Assembly (NCBI GenBank): GCA_003609755.1 | Contig: AP017991.1 | Location: 4,389,001-4,453,000 of the forward strand | Direction of reading: 5' to 3' | Length of the DNA: 64,000 nucleotides | Origin: Planktothrix agardhii NIES-204 | Lineage (GTDB): Bacteria > Cyanobacteriota > Cyanobacteriia > Cyanobacteriales > Microcoleaceae | In this document: positions 17,040-25,802 of the stretch, piece after piece | Layout: every line of letters starts with the position of its first letter | Numbering within the stretch: the stretch's first letter is position 1 | The notes under the pieces: model-generated | Seen by the model: the letters and a program-made list of their open reading frames with translations, nothing else | The model's database searches: none | Told to the model about the DNA's origin: nothing | Made by a program: the position numbers and the translations under genes

Positions 17040-18218
17040 TTAAATCCAGCCTAAATGCTCTTTAACTGCATTCATGGCTATTCTAACGTTACTGGCAGTA
17101 TAGGATATTTTATAGGGATTATTCGGCTTTTTCGGGTTAGGATCAATTGTAATCACATTTCCTTGCCAAAGTTCACTTTCCCTTGACCAGTCGATGGCTG
17201 CTAATTCCGAGACTTTTTCTAAATCAAAGGTATGGCTATATTGATCATAAGTTAGATGTAGTAACCGCCCTAAAATTTCTAAGCCCATACTTACCCCTAG
17301 GATATATTTATCTTTAAAATTATCAATTTCCTCAATAGTTAATTCTTCTTTAGGAGTTTGGGCAATATATTCAGTCGCAGGACATTCCTCAAAAAACTGA
17401 TTTAAACAACTGGCTAATTGTTCGGATGCCATATCAACATCATAGTCGATTAATTCATCACTGGGATCATCTGTAAATACACAACTGACAAACTTGACAA
17501 TAAAATTCATCGTGTAAATTAATTTCTGTTTACTCGCAGGAGTGCCTTTAATTTTCTCGGTTTTATCTTTAAATATGAATACAGAATCAACTAAATTCTT
17601 AGTAATCCCAATTCTGCCCGAAAACTCTCCAAAAGAGATTAATAAAGATTTATCTAGTTGTCTAGTTTGTGCCATATCTCTAAAGTCGGTTTGACATTGA
17701 TTAAAACTACTTTCTAATACTAAAGTAATCGGAAAATCATGGTCGGCAATTAATTCGGCTGTTGATATATCTTCGATTAATTCATGAATCGCCCGTTTGC
17801 GATGTTGACCATCAGTAATATCTAGTTTAGTAGTGCGGGGAATAATTACAAAACAAACCCCTCGACCTAAATCTATGAATTCAATTTTTCCTGGGTCAAC
17901 ATTAGCAGTTAAAGTTCCCATAATCCAGGGTTTATCTTGACTAACTCGTTTTGTAATATAGTCTTTAATTTCTTCGGCATGACCTTTAACTTCCGGGCGA
18001 TTTTTACCGGAATCGGGGTTATTATCTAAGGAAGGTTTGGCTTGTAATAATGTGGGCAAATCATAGGCAGGGACGTTAATTTGAATCATTTTCCGTTTGC
18101 CTTGTTGCAACAGTAAGCCAATATAGCACTTTTGACGGTGATTTTGAGTAAAAAGGGGTTCTAATAGAGAATCAATTTTCAGGCTTAATTCTGAAAGGCT
18201 ATTATTATTTGTATTCAT
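17040..18218 (-). CDS. dndB: DndB, DGQHR-domain protein of the DNA phosphorothioation locus
   Basis: A 392-residue soluble protein. The family signature DITDGQHRKRAIHEL is at about residues 132-146, with the surrounding MIQINVPAYDLPTLLQ and FVIIPRTTKLDITDG typical of DndB. DndB/DptB is known as a negative transcriptional regulator of dnd operons; it is not needed for the sulfur modification chemistry itself. The gene faces away from dndCD. Its promoter probably lies in the repeat at 18395-18500, about 220 bp upstream. A second DGQHR gene lies upstream on the same strand. Confidence 0.88.
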   Translation of the reverse strand: MNTNNNSLSELSLKIDSLLEPLFTQNHRQKCYIGLLLQQGKRKMIQINVPAYDLPTLLQAKPSLDNNPDSGKNRPEVKGHAEEIKDYITKRVSQDKPWIMGTLTANVDPGKIEFIDLGRGVCFVIIPRTTKLDITDGQHRKRAIHELIEDISTAELIADHDFPITLVLESSFNQCQTDFRDMAQTRQLDKSLLISFGEFSGRIGITKNLVDSVFIFKDKTEKIKGTPASKQKLIYTMNFIVKFVSCVFTDDPSDELIDYDVDMASEQLASCLNQFFEECPATEYIAQTPKEELTIEEIDNFKDKYILGVSMGLEILGRLLHLTYDQYSHTFDLEKVSELAAIDWSRESELWQGNVITIDPNPKKPNNPYKISYTASNVRIAMNAVKEHLGWI

Positions 18219-18394
18219 TTTCAGGCAACTATAAAAAAGGTTAATGAGCTTATTTTAAACTTTTTTCTGACATTTGGACAAAATAATTTGCTATTTTATT
18301 TTTCTGGAAATAGTTGTTTCTTTTAAATCAATTCTTTTTAATATTCTCCGAATATTTACGGAGTTAATTATTGTCACCGGAATCAGTTTTAAGT

Positions 18395-18500
18395 GTTGAC
18401 TAAAAAATCAAGAGTATGGGCGTGTTACCCCTTACAATATTGTCTCCCCGACGGCGGGTTTTGTCAACCCCCTTTCCCAGAAAAATCGAAATTTTTGGGA
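18395..18500 (-). repeat. Left copy of the duplicated dnd promoter element
   Basis: About 105 bp whose reverse complement matches 24925-25030 with only scattered differences. Shared blocks are GGGGGTTGACAAAACCCGCC, GAGACAATAT, ACACGCCCATACTCTTGA and TTAGTCAAC. It lies between the two DGQHR genes, oriented toward dndB. Confidence 0.85.
18439..18467 (-). promoter_or_regulatory. Predicted sigma-70-type promoter of dndB
   Basis: On the minus strand, TTGACA (18467-18462), exactly 17 bases, GACAAT (18444-18439). The -35 is perfect and the -10 matches four of six. The -10 overlaps the palindrome ACAATATTGT, a plausible operator. An identical arrangement precedes dndE. Confidence 0.65.
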
Positions 18501-18549
18501 ATTTAAACAATTTTTGAGGCTGGAAAATATTATCGTAGGCACAAAGAGG

Positions 18550-20112
18550 TTATAAAATTTCCGGTAAACCGACTTCTTTGGGTTTAACGAATTTACCGTC
18601 AAAACTGACGGCTTTATTTTCAAATGTCCTAGCATCGGCTAAGGCTTTGCGTAACTCGGCGCATTCCATGGGTTGCTGCATTCCCCCTAATAAATAGATG
18701 AGTAATTTGGCGGCTAAGTCTTTTCCGGCGACTCTGACCCGGCGTTTATTGGGGTCATATAATATTCCATACCAGAGGGAGTCGGGATATTCCATGCCAC
18801 TAAACCCCCCAGACTCATCAAAATTTTGTAATTTCTCGAAAATCTCTGCTAGGGGTTGTTGTTGATAAAAAACTAACACTCCCAAGGCGGCGGCTACGGC
18901 TACTTGTCCGACGGGACGAAATAATATATTTCCTTCCCCTGGGGGTTTCTCAAAACTAAACCTTCGCAGGTCGGGGGTTTCCCAACTATCTTCTAAACGT
19001 TGATAACTGGGTAAACTTGCCAGGGCATCAAAAAGTTGTTGTAATTCCTGAATACCTGTTTCTAACTCTTGGGTTGTGGGGCGTCGGGGGACTAACCCGG
19101 GTTTGGCGGCTTTCCAGTGGGGAAATTTGGGGGTTAAATACCGTTGACCCATATCTGTTACGGCTTGCAGGGTGGTTAATACCGTTGACTTGGAGGCGAC
19201 GGTGGCACTATCCCAATTAATTCTAGGGTGGCGTCCAGGTTTATCGCAAAATAAAGGATGGGAAACCACGACCTGGCGAGTAACAATAGAAAACCCATCA
19301 TCTTCATCTAATAGGGCTAACTGGCCTTTACTGAGTTTAACGGCCATTAAGTTAACGTGAACAAAAATAGACCTCACCCGTTGTCTGGCTTGGGCGCGGG
19401 TTTCTCCTTTGACAACGGCGGGAATAAATTCTACTCCGATGGTTTCTTGGGATAACTGTTGTAACTGTTGGGGTGTGATACCGAATTTTTGGGTTAACTC
19501 TTTAACGGTAATAGCATCGCCGACGGGTTTTTTCTGTTTGCTATAGGGTTGTAAACGCCCTGTCCGTAGGAGTTGCATTAACCCTTGTATCCCCATGAGG
19601 CGATGTTGTCCATCAAGGGCAAATACGGATATATCTGTTGACATCTGCAAGAGTCCGAGTTTTCCTTGACTATCCAGGGGTAAAAAGTCAATAGCGGACT
19701 GGGTGGCTTGGCCCTGTTTATCCCATTCAGATGCTTGGGGGTCATCGACCCAGGGGGGACTGAGGACTACTAACACCGCCGGAAATTTATGGTCTTTGTG
19801 GTTGGTGAGATATTGGGTTAGGGTGGCTTGTCGTGACCAGTCGAGGGGACGTTGCAGGATATCGTCAACGGTTTCGGTGTCTCTTTCGACGTTTCCTGTG
19901 GGGTCTAAATGGGGTTGAAATAGGGGCAGTTGGGAGGCGAAACCGACTTTGGCCGCTATCCATTCTAGGGTGACGGAGGTGATAAAGGTTTCGGTTTCGG
20001 CCATTTGGGTTTTGTGGGCCAGGATGCGATCGTCTTGTTGTAGATGGCGTTTGAGGAGATCGGCGATCGCTTCTAAGTCTTGTTTGAGTTGGGCGGGGGT
20101 GTTATTTTCCAT
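18550..20112 (-). CDS. Second DGQHR-domain protein (DndB-like)
   Basis: A 520-residue soluble protein with VFALDGQHRLMGIQGLMQLL (about residues 175-194), the DGQHR signature, preceded by FPAVLVVLSPPWVDD and followed by IGVEFIPAVVKGETRAQARQ. It is about 130 residues longer than the dndB product and diverged from it, so it is a second family member, not a recent duplicate. ATG 20112 was preferred over TTG 20133 because the family-like sequence MENNTPAQLKQDLEAI begins there. It is divergent from the HNH-dndC-dndD operon across a 129-bp region with a tandem operator-like repeat. It may be a regulator or a restriction accessory; its exact role is unknown. Confidence 0.8.
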   Translation of the reverse strand: MENNTPAQLKQDLEAIADLLKRHLQQDDRILAHKTQMAETETFITSVTLEWIAAKVGFASQLPLFQPHLDPTGNVERDTETVDDILQRPLDWSRQATLTQYLTNHKDHKFPAVLVVLSPPWVDDPQASEWDKQGQATQSAIDFLPLDSQGKLGLLQMSTDISVFALDGQHRLMGIQGLMQLLRTGRLQPYSKQKKPVGDAITVKELTQKFGITPQQLQQLSQETIGVEFIPAVVKGETRAQARQRVRSIFVHVNLMAVKLSKGQLALLDEDDGFSIVTRQVVVSHPLFCDKPGRHPRINWDSATVASKSTVLTTLQAVTDMGQRYLTPKFPHWKAAKPGLVPRRPTTQELETGIQELQQLFDALASLPSYQRLEDSWETPDLRRFSFEKPPGEGNILFRPVGQVAVAAALGVLVFYQQQPLAEIFEKLQNFDESGGFSGMEYPDSLWYGILYDPNKRRVRVAGKDLAAKLLIYLLGGMQQPMECAELRKALADARTFENKAVSFDGKFVKPKEVGLPEIL

Positions 20113-20158
20113 TCTGGTTGCCAAGGAGTGCAATAGGCGTTAAACTGTTCTAAAACGG

Positions 20159-20195
20159 TTTTTAAAAACTTATTATTAATTTTTAAAAACTTATT
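20159..20195. promoter_or_regulatory. Tandem 16-bp direct repeat in the dnd divergent promoter region
   Basis: TTTTTAAAAACTTATT occurs at 20159-20174 and again, identically, at 20180-20195. The period is 21 bp, two helical turns, so a regulator could bind both copies on one face. It sits between the divergent starts at 20112 and 20242. Confidence 0.6.
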
Positions 20196-20241
20196 CCTAG
20201 TCCTATTTTACCTAATTAGTGGGGTTTAGGGAATATTTTTT

Positions 20242-21243
20242 ATGGCTGAAGGGGGCACAATGACTACAGGGGGACAACCAGAAACTAGAAATCTAGCTTA
20301 CTATATTAATTGTTTTTCTCAAATTCAGGTCTATAAAAATAACAAAAAAGGTGGCGAAGCTCTCAATCAACCTATTTTATTATTATCTGTAATTGATGCA
20401 ATTTCACAAGGTTTAATTACAGAAAACCGTATTTTTATCTCTGATGACTTGATTGATACATTTAAAAAATATTGGTCTGTTTTAGCTTGTGACCCATTTA
20501 AAGGTAGTGATTTCGCCCTCCCATTTTTTCATCTCAAAAATGGTAAGTATAAGTTTTGGCATCTTCAATTTAGTTCAGAATATGACGGAGGAAGACCCCA
20601 AACAATTCCCAAAATCAGAAAAGACGTTGATTATGCTTATTTAGATCAGGAGCTTTTTTACTTTATTCAAGATACGAATAGTAGAAAGCAATTGATCGAT
20701 AGTTTAATCAATGCTTGGTTTACTTCTAGCCAAAAAGCTATAGAAGAAATATTGAAAATTAACCAAGATTTAGAAAATTTTGGCTCAGATGATTTAGAAA
20801 CAACTTCTGAATCTGATAATACAGAGAAAAAAAAAATAAAGTTTTACCTTAAAAAGTCAGTTGTTAGAGAGGCATTTTTCCGTAAAGCTGTTGTACATCT
20901 TTATGATTATAGATGTGCTTTCTGTAGATTACGGGTAACTCGCTCTTTAAGTCAAAGCCTTGTAGATGGCGCACACATTAAACCCTTTGCTAAATTTTAT
21001 GATAGCAATATAAAAAATGGAATTTCACTTTGTAAAAATCATCATTGGGCTTTCGATCAAGGTTGGTTTACAATAGATAATAATTACAAAATTATAATCG
21101 CTCAAGATTTAGATGAAGATTCACCCTATAATAGAGATATGAAAGAATTTAATGGGGAATTAATTTTTTTACCTAATTCTGAATTAAATTTTCCTCGAAT
21201 GGATTCACTAATATGGCATCGCCAGAATATATTTAGAGCATAA
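20242..21243 (+). CDS. HNH endonuclease of the Dnd locus (McrA-like, possible sulfur-binding domain)
   Basis: A 333-residue protein. The C-terminal HNH domain is clear: CAFCRLRV, VDGAHIKPFAKF (first His), IKNGISLCKNHHWAFDQGWF (Asn and His) at about residues 225-285. The N-terminal ~170 residues (LNQPILLLSVIDAISQGLI, PFFHLKNGKYKFWHLQF, YAYLDQELF) resemble the domain found in enzymes annotated as phosphorothioated-DNA-binding restriction endonucleases. It is 33 bp upstream of dndC on the same strand, so it heads the dndC-dndD operon. Whether it cuts modified or unmodified DNA cannot be read from the sequence. The start is ATG 20242; ATG 20260 is an alternative. Confidence 0.8.
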   Translation: MAEGGTMTTGGQPETRNLAYYINCFSQIQVYKNNKKGGEALNQPILLLSVIDAISQGLITENRIFISDDLIDTFKKYWSVLACDPFKGSDFALPFFHLKNGKYKFWHLQFSSEYDGGRPQTIPKIRKDVDYAYLDQELFYFIQDTNSRKQLIDSLINAWFTSSQKAIEEILKINQDLENFGSDDLETTSESDNTEKKKIKFYLKKSVVREAFFRKAVVHLYDYRCAFCRLRVTRSLSQSLVDGAHIKPFAKFYDSNIKNGISLCKNHHWAFDQGWFTIDNNYKIIIAQDLDEDSPYNRDMKEFNGELIFLPNSELNFPRMDSLIWHRQNIFRA

Positions 21244-21276
21244 TTCAAGGTTTATTATTAAAACAGAGGTATTAAA

Positions 21277-22854
21277 ATGACAGAAACTCTAATCGGCATT
21301 GAATCTAAAAACACAGTTGAACAATTCATTGATGCTGTTGAAATATTAACTCAAGAAATCCAAGATTTATACTTACAAGAAGAATGCCCTTTAATTATAG
21401 GATGGAGTGGTGGAAAAGATAGCACTTCTGTACTTCAGATTATTTGGAACTCTATTGCAGCATTACCCGTTGAACAAAGGACAAAAACAATTCATGTTAT
21501 TACCAATGATACATTAGTTGAGAACCCAATAATTTCTACTTGGGTGAAAAGATCTTTAGAAAAAATGCAATTGGCAGCTAAAGAACAGAAAATGCCTATA
21601 GAAACACATCTAACTTATCCAGCCATTCAAGATACATTTTGGGTGTGTTTAATTGGTAAAGGTTATCCGACCCCTAGACAACGATTTAGATGGTGTACAG
21701 ATCGCCTAAAAATCCAGCCCGCAGATTCATTTATTCAAGAAGTCCTTAAAACTAATCGTGAAGCTATCTTAGTTTTAGGAACACGCAAAACCGAAAGTAT
21801 TCAAAGATCAATGAATATGGCAAAGCATCGAAAACGGAGAGTTCGCGATCGCTTAAATACAAATCCTCGTCGTCCTGATTGCTTAGTTTATTCTCCTATT
21901 GAAGATTGGCGAACTGATGAAGTTTGGATGTATTTAATGCAATGGGAAAACCCTTGGGGTCTGGATAATAAGGAATTATTAGCGATGTATCGAGGTGCAA
22001 CGGCCGATAATGACTGTCCGCTTGTTGTGGATACTTCTACCCCTAGTTGTGGAAGTTCTCGGTTTGGATGTTGGGTTTGTACTTTGGTAACTAAAGATAA
22101 ATCAATGGAGGCAATGATTATTAATGATGAAGCTAAAGAATGGATGCAACCCTTATTAAATCTCCGTAATGAACTAGATCCTACAAATGATCGAGATAAA
22201 CGAGATTTTAGGCGAATATTTGGAAAAGTTCAACTATTTGAACGGAATATTGATGGAGAAATATCCGTTGAACCTATTCCTGGGCCCTATACTAAAAAAT
22301 GGCGAGAACATTGGTTAAGACGGGTATTAGAAGCGCAACAACAAATTAGACAAACAGCGCCCGAAGAATATCGAGATATAACCTTAATTACGATAGGAGA
22401 ACTTAGCGAAATCAGGCGAATATGGTTAGAAGAAAAACACGAATTTGATGATAGTGTACCTAAAATCTATCAGGAAGTTATGGGAGAAACCTTTGAAGAC
22501 CCCCGTTTGGGTGCAGGAAATACCGTCCTCGGTGCAGATGAATGGGAATTATTAGAAGAACTCAGTCAAGGAGATACAATGTATATGGAATTAATGGCAA
22601 AACTGATTGATACAGAACGTCAATATAAAACCATGGCGAGACGAAATGGTATCTATGATGACTTAGAAAAGTGTTTAGAAACCAGTTCTCGACCTCAAGA
22701 ACAAGCTATTAATAACGCTCATTATGAACGCAACTTAAAAGAAGCCGCCAAAACCGGAAATGTTGAACAAGTCAAGCACGCCATAGAAGACAAAAACCCC
22801 GAACCTCCGCAACAGTTAAGTTGGGGAAGTTTAAAATTTCAAAACCCTACCTAA
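21277..22854 (+). CDS. dndC: DNA phosphorothioation sulfurtransferase DndC
   Basis: A 525-residue PAPS-reductase-like protein. The N-terminal PP-loop LIIGWSGGKDSTSVLQII (residues about 41-58) binds ATP. RFRWCTDRLKIQP and the Cys-rich SCGSSRFGCWVCTLVTKDKS are typical of DndC, which carries an iron-sulfur cluster and supplies sulfur for replacement of a non-bridging phosphate oxygen in DNA. Length is usual. It lies between the HNH gene (33 bp) and dndD (23 bp). A ribosome binding site-like AGAGG precedes the ATG. Confidence 0.95.
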   Translation: MTETLIGIESKNTVEQFIDAVEILTQEIQDLYLQEECPLIIGWSGGKDSTSVLQIIWNSIAALPVEQRTKTIHVITNDTLVENPIISTWVKRSLEKMQLAAKEQKMPIETHLTYPAIQDTFWVCLIGKGYPTPRQRFRWCTDRLKIQPADSFIQEVLKTNREAILVLGTRKTESIQRSMNMAKHRKRRVRDRLNTNPRRPDCLVYSPIEDWRTDEVWMYLMQWENPWGLDNKELLAMYRGATADNDCPLVVDTSTPSCGSSRFGCWVCTLVTKDKSMEAMIINDEAKEWMQPLLNLRNELDPTNDRDKRDFRRIFGKVQLFERNIDGEISVEPIPGPYTKKWREHWLRRVLEAQQQIRQTAPEEYRDITLITIGELSEIRRIWLEEKHEFDDSVPKIYQEVMGETFEDPRLGAGNTVLGADEWELLEELSQGDTMYMELMAKLIDTERQYKTMARRNGIYDDLEKCLETSSRPQEQAINNAHYERNLKEAAKTGNVEQVKHAIEDKNPEPPQQLSWGSLKFQNPT

Positions 22855-22877
22855 CCCTCGTTTAAACTTTTAATTTT

Positions 22878-24863
22878 ATGATTTTCCTAGAATTAACCTT
22901 AGAAAACTTTGGCCCCTATCGAGGGAAACAAGTAATTGATTTACGCCCTAAAATTAATGATAATGTGATTAGTCCCATTATCTTATTTGGAGGTATGAAT
23001 GGAGGCGGAAAAACTACCTTAATGGATGCGATGCGCCTCGCACTTTATGGACAACGCGCCCAATGTTCTACCCGGGGAAATTTAAGTTATCCCGACTTTC
23101 TTAAACAAGCAGTTAATAAACAGACCTTAGCCCATGAAGAAACCAGTGTAGAATTATTATTTGAACATATTGTTAAAAATATGCAAGTAGAATTTCGGGT
23201 CAAACGTCGCTGGACAAAAAACCCGAAAAATGGTAAGGATATTTTAGGCATATTAATTGATGATTGGCCGGACTCCGCTTGGGTAGAAACCTGGGATGAA
23301 CGCATTGAAGATTTTTTCCCGATAGGAATTTCTAACTTGTTTTTATTTGATGGTGAACAGGTCAAAGAATTAGCAGATTTAGACAGTCCTCCTAATGTTG
23401 TGGTACAAGCAATTCAATCTTTATTAGGATTAGAATTATCAGAACGTTTAGCCGTAGATTTAGATATTCTAGCTAACCGCAAACGTAAGCAGTTAGCCGA
23501 CTCAAAAGAGTTAGCGTATTTAGAAGAAATTGAAACCAAATTAAATCAGTATAAATCCGAAAAAGATGCGGCGGAAATAGCGGTAGAAGAATTAAAAATC
23601 AAGGCTGGAATTGCTAAAAAAAAGTTAAATCAAGCTAAGGAAAAATTTAAACTAGAAGGGGGTAAAATAGCCGGAGAACGGAGTCAATTAGAAAAAAAAT
23701 TAGAAGATGAGAAAGAAAAAGCCAAACAACAACGGGAACGTCTTTGTGAATTAGCGTCCGAAGGTTTGCCTTTAAACTTAATTCAACCTTTATTAATTCA
23801 AGCGCAAAACCAGGGAAAGCAGGAGTTAAATTGGGAAAAAGCTAAGATAGCCCAGGATTTTATTAAAGATAGAGATCAACGATTATTTCAATATTTAGAA
23901 AAACTTAATATTGCCAAAAAACAGTTAGAAAGTGTTAAAATATATCTGGAAACCGATTATCAAAATTTAACTGAAAATCATCCTAATCAAGAAAAGATAT
24001 TTTTAGAAATTGATGATAAAATATTCAGTCAATTAGGAACATTTTTAGACCATCAACTTCCCAGTCAAATTCAACAATCTCAGGACGTTTTAGAAGCCCT
24101 AATAATAATTGAAGATACCCTATCTAGTCTGGATAGACAATTGGCTATTGCTGCACCTCCAGAGGTCTATGAACAACTGTTAGAAACGGTATCCCAAGCC
24201 CAAACAGAATACACCAAAATTGAAACTGCTATTGAAGACGCAGAACAGCGATCTAAAAAGTGTTATACTGAATATGAAAAAGCTAAAAAAGACTTAGAAA
24301 AATATAGTCAAAATACCATTGATCGAAAAAATGCTAATCATATTATTGAGACTATTAGTAAAGTTCAAGACTCCTTAAAAATATTTAAAGAAAAATTAAC
24401 TCTGAAAAAATTGAATAAATTAGAAGTAGAAGTGACCGAATGTTTCCGCTATTTATTACACAAATCAGACTTAGTGCATCGAGTGGTAATTGCTACCGAA
24501 GACTTTAGTTTATCCCTGTACGATCCCCAAGGACAACCCGTGGAGAAACATCGCCTATCTGCGGGAGAAAAACAACTCTTAGCGATCGCTTTTTTATGGG
24601 GTTTAGCCAGGGTTTCAGGACTAAACTTACCCATCGCCATTGATACTCCCCTAGGTCGTTTAGACTCCTCCCACCGTCAAAACCTAATTGAACGGTATTT
24701 TCCCGCAGCTAGTCATCAAGTTATTTTACTCTCAACCGATACGGAAATTGCGGAAAAGGAAATTAATAGTTTACGAGAACAAGATGCGATCGCCCGTGAA
24801 TACCTACTCAAATATGATCCCAAACAACGCCAAACCAGGATAGCACTAGGTTACTTCTTTTAA
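22878..24863 (+). CDS. dndD: DNA phosphorothioation ATPase DndD
   Basis: A 661-residue SMC/Rad50-like ATPase. Walker A is FGGMNGGGKTTLMDAMRLAL (about residues 37-56); FLFDGEQVKELADLDSPP follows. Two coiled-coil blocks (about 195-260 and 400-510) flank a middle region. The signature HRLSAGEKQLLAIAFLWGLA and Walker B LPIAIDTPLGRLDSSHR are near the C-terminus, and the end is QTRIALGYFF. DndD is thought to open or nick DNA for sulfur incorporation together with DndC and DndE. It is co-transcribed with dndC (23-bp gap). Confidence 0.95.
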   Translation: MIFLELTLENFGPYRGKQVIDLRPKINDNVISPIILFGGMNGGGKTTLMDAMRLALYGQRAQCSTRGNLSYPDFLKQAVNKQTLAHEETSVELLFEHIVKNMQVEFRVKRRWTKNPKNGKDILGILIDDWPDSAWVETWDERIEDFFPIGISNLFLFDGEQVKELADLDSPPNVVVQAIQSLLGLELSERLAVDLDILANRKRKQLADSKELAYLEEIETKLNQYKSEKDAAEIAVEELKIKAGIAKKKLNQAKEKFKLEGGKIAGERSQLEKKLEDEKEKAKQQRERLCELASEGLPLNLIQPLLIQAQNQGKQELNWEKAKIAQDFIKDRDQRLFQYLEKLNIAKKQLESVKIYLETDYQNLTENHPNQEKIFLEIDDKIFSQLGTFLDHQLPSQIQQSQDVLEALIIIEDTLSSLDRQLAIAAPPEVYEQLLETVSQAQTEYTKIETAIEDAEQRSKKCYTEYEKAKKDLEKYSQNTIDRKNANHIIETISKVQDSLKIFKEKLTLKKLNKLEVEVTECFRYLLHKSDLVHRVVIATEDFSLSLYDPQGQPVEKHRLSAGEKQLLAIAFLWGLARVSGLNLPIAIDTPLGRLDSSHRQNLIERYFPAASHQVILLSTDTEIAEKEINSLREQDAIAREYLLKYDPKQRQTRIALGYFF

Positions 24864-24924
24864 CAACAACTTCCATATTTCTTTGTGTCTTCGTGGTTAA
24901 ATTAAACCTCAAAAAAAAATTAAT

Positions 24925-25030
24925 CTGGAAAAAAATTTCGTTTTTTGGCTAGGGGGGTTGACAAAACCCGCCGTCTGGGAGACAATATCGTAAGTGGAAA
25001 CACGCCCATACTCTTGACTAATTAGTCAAC
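24925..25030 (+). repeat. Right copy of the duplicated dnd promoter element
   Basis: Inverted partner of 18395-18500. It adds a perfect 16-bp palindrome, TTGACTAATTAGTCAA at 25014-25029, of which the left copy keeps the outer bases. It lies between dndD and dndE, oriented toward dndE. Its position relative to transcription is the same as that of the left copy. Confidence 0.85.
24958..24986 (+). promoter_or_regulatory. Predicted sigma-70-type promoter of dndE
   Basis: TTGACA (24958-24963), 17 bases, GACAAT (24981-24986), within the repeat shared with the dndB upstream region. The predicted 5' leader is about 270 bp and contains a CTTCGTGTCTTTGTGCCTTT dispersed repeat near 25066-25095. Confidence 0.65.
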
Positions 25031-25261
25031 AAATTCTCACAGGACTTGATTTACCGCAGCAGCGCCTTCGTGTCTTTGTGCCTTTGTGGTTAAACCAGGA
25101 ACATTTCTTTACCAAAATGTAATAAAAGTAGGTTATTTATGAAGATTTTGTAAAAAAGTCTTAACACTGGGAGCAATTCCTAAGTATTTAGGTATAAAAT
25201 GTTTAATATATCAATCTGAAATCCACTGATAACGGATCACGGATCACTGGTCACTGAACAA

Positions 25262-25663
25262 ATGGAACCCCCCGTAGAGCGAATTCGCCTATCCCAAACA
25301 GCGAAGGAGCAACTAACCAAACTCAAACGAATTACCAAAATAGAAAACTGGAATGTTCTGTGTCGTTGGGCGTTGTGCCGTTCCCTAGCCGAGTCAACTA
25401 TTCCCTCCCCGGTTCCCATCCCCGCCGATAGCAACGTGGAAATGACTTGGCAAGTCTTTGGGGGAGAAGTGGGTGATTTATTCACCCTTGCCCTGAAGCA
25501 ACGTTGCCATAACGACCATTTAGGAACCGATCCAGAAACCCTCGCCACCCAGTTTCGCCTACACCTGCACCGAGGAATTAGTTACCTAGCAGGTGATCCC
25601 AATCTCAAACAGATTGAAGATTTCATCGCCCTCACCCCCGCCCAAAACCCAGTTACCGCGTAA
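25262..25663 (+). CDS. dndE: DNA phosphorothioation protein DndE
   Basis: A 133-residue protein beginning MEPPVERIRLSQTAKEQLTK, with WNVLCRWALCRSLAE, WQVFGGEVGDLFTLALKQRC and FRLHLHRGISYLAGD, the typical DndE pattern. DndE is a small helical protein that binds nicked DNA in the phosphorothioation complex. It is 398 bp downstream of dndD, unusually far for this operon, and seems to have its own promoter at 24958. Length is normal to slightly long. No dndFGH genes follow; the next gene is a ComFB-family gene. Confidence 0.93.
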   Translation: MEPPVERIRLSQTAKEQLTKLKRITKIENWNVLCRWALCRSLAESTIPSPVPIPADSNVEMTWQVFGGEVGDLFTLALKQRCHNDHLGTDPETLATQFRLHLHRGISYLAGDPNLKQIEDFIALTPAQNPVTA

Positions 25664-25692
25664 ATGGTAGAGGAAAGCACTGTCACGCTCTC

Positions 25693-25711
25693 CCCCTAGA
25701 AAATCTAGGGG
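25693..25711. repeat. Palindrome CCCCTAGA-AAA-TCTAGGGG
   Basis: Perfect 8-bp arms with a 3-base loop, 30 bp after dndE. No T run follows on the plus strand. The flanking CCGCGCCGAA is shared with the reverse complement of the insertion-sequence end near 14600, so it may be the remnant of a similar element as well as a hairpin end for the dndE transcript. Confidence 0.55.
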
Positions 25712-25802
25712 AACTCACCGCGCCGAACAAAATTGTTAAACCAGAAACTAGAGGATAATCTCCGTGATCACACTGAATGAAGAATCTGGAACGGTGAATA
25801 CT

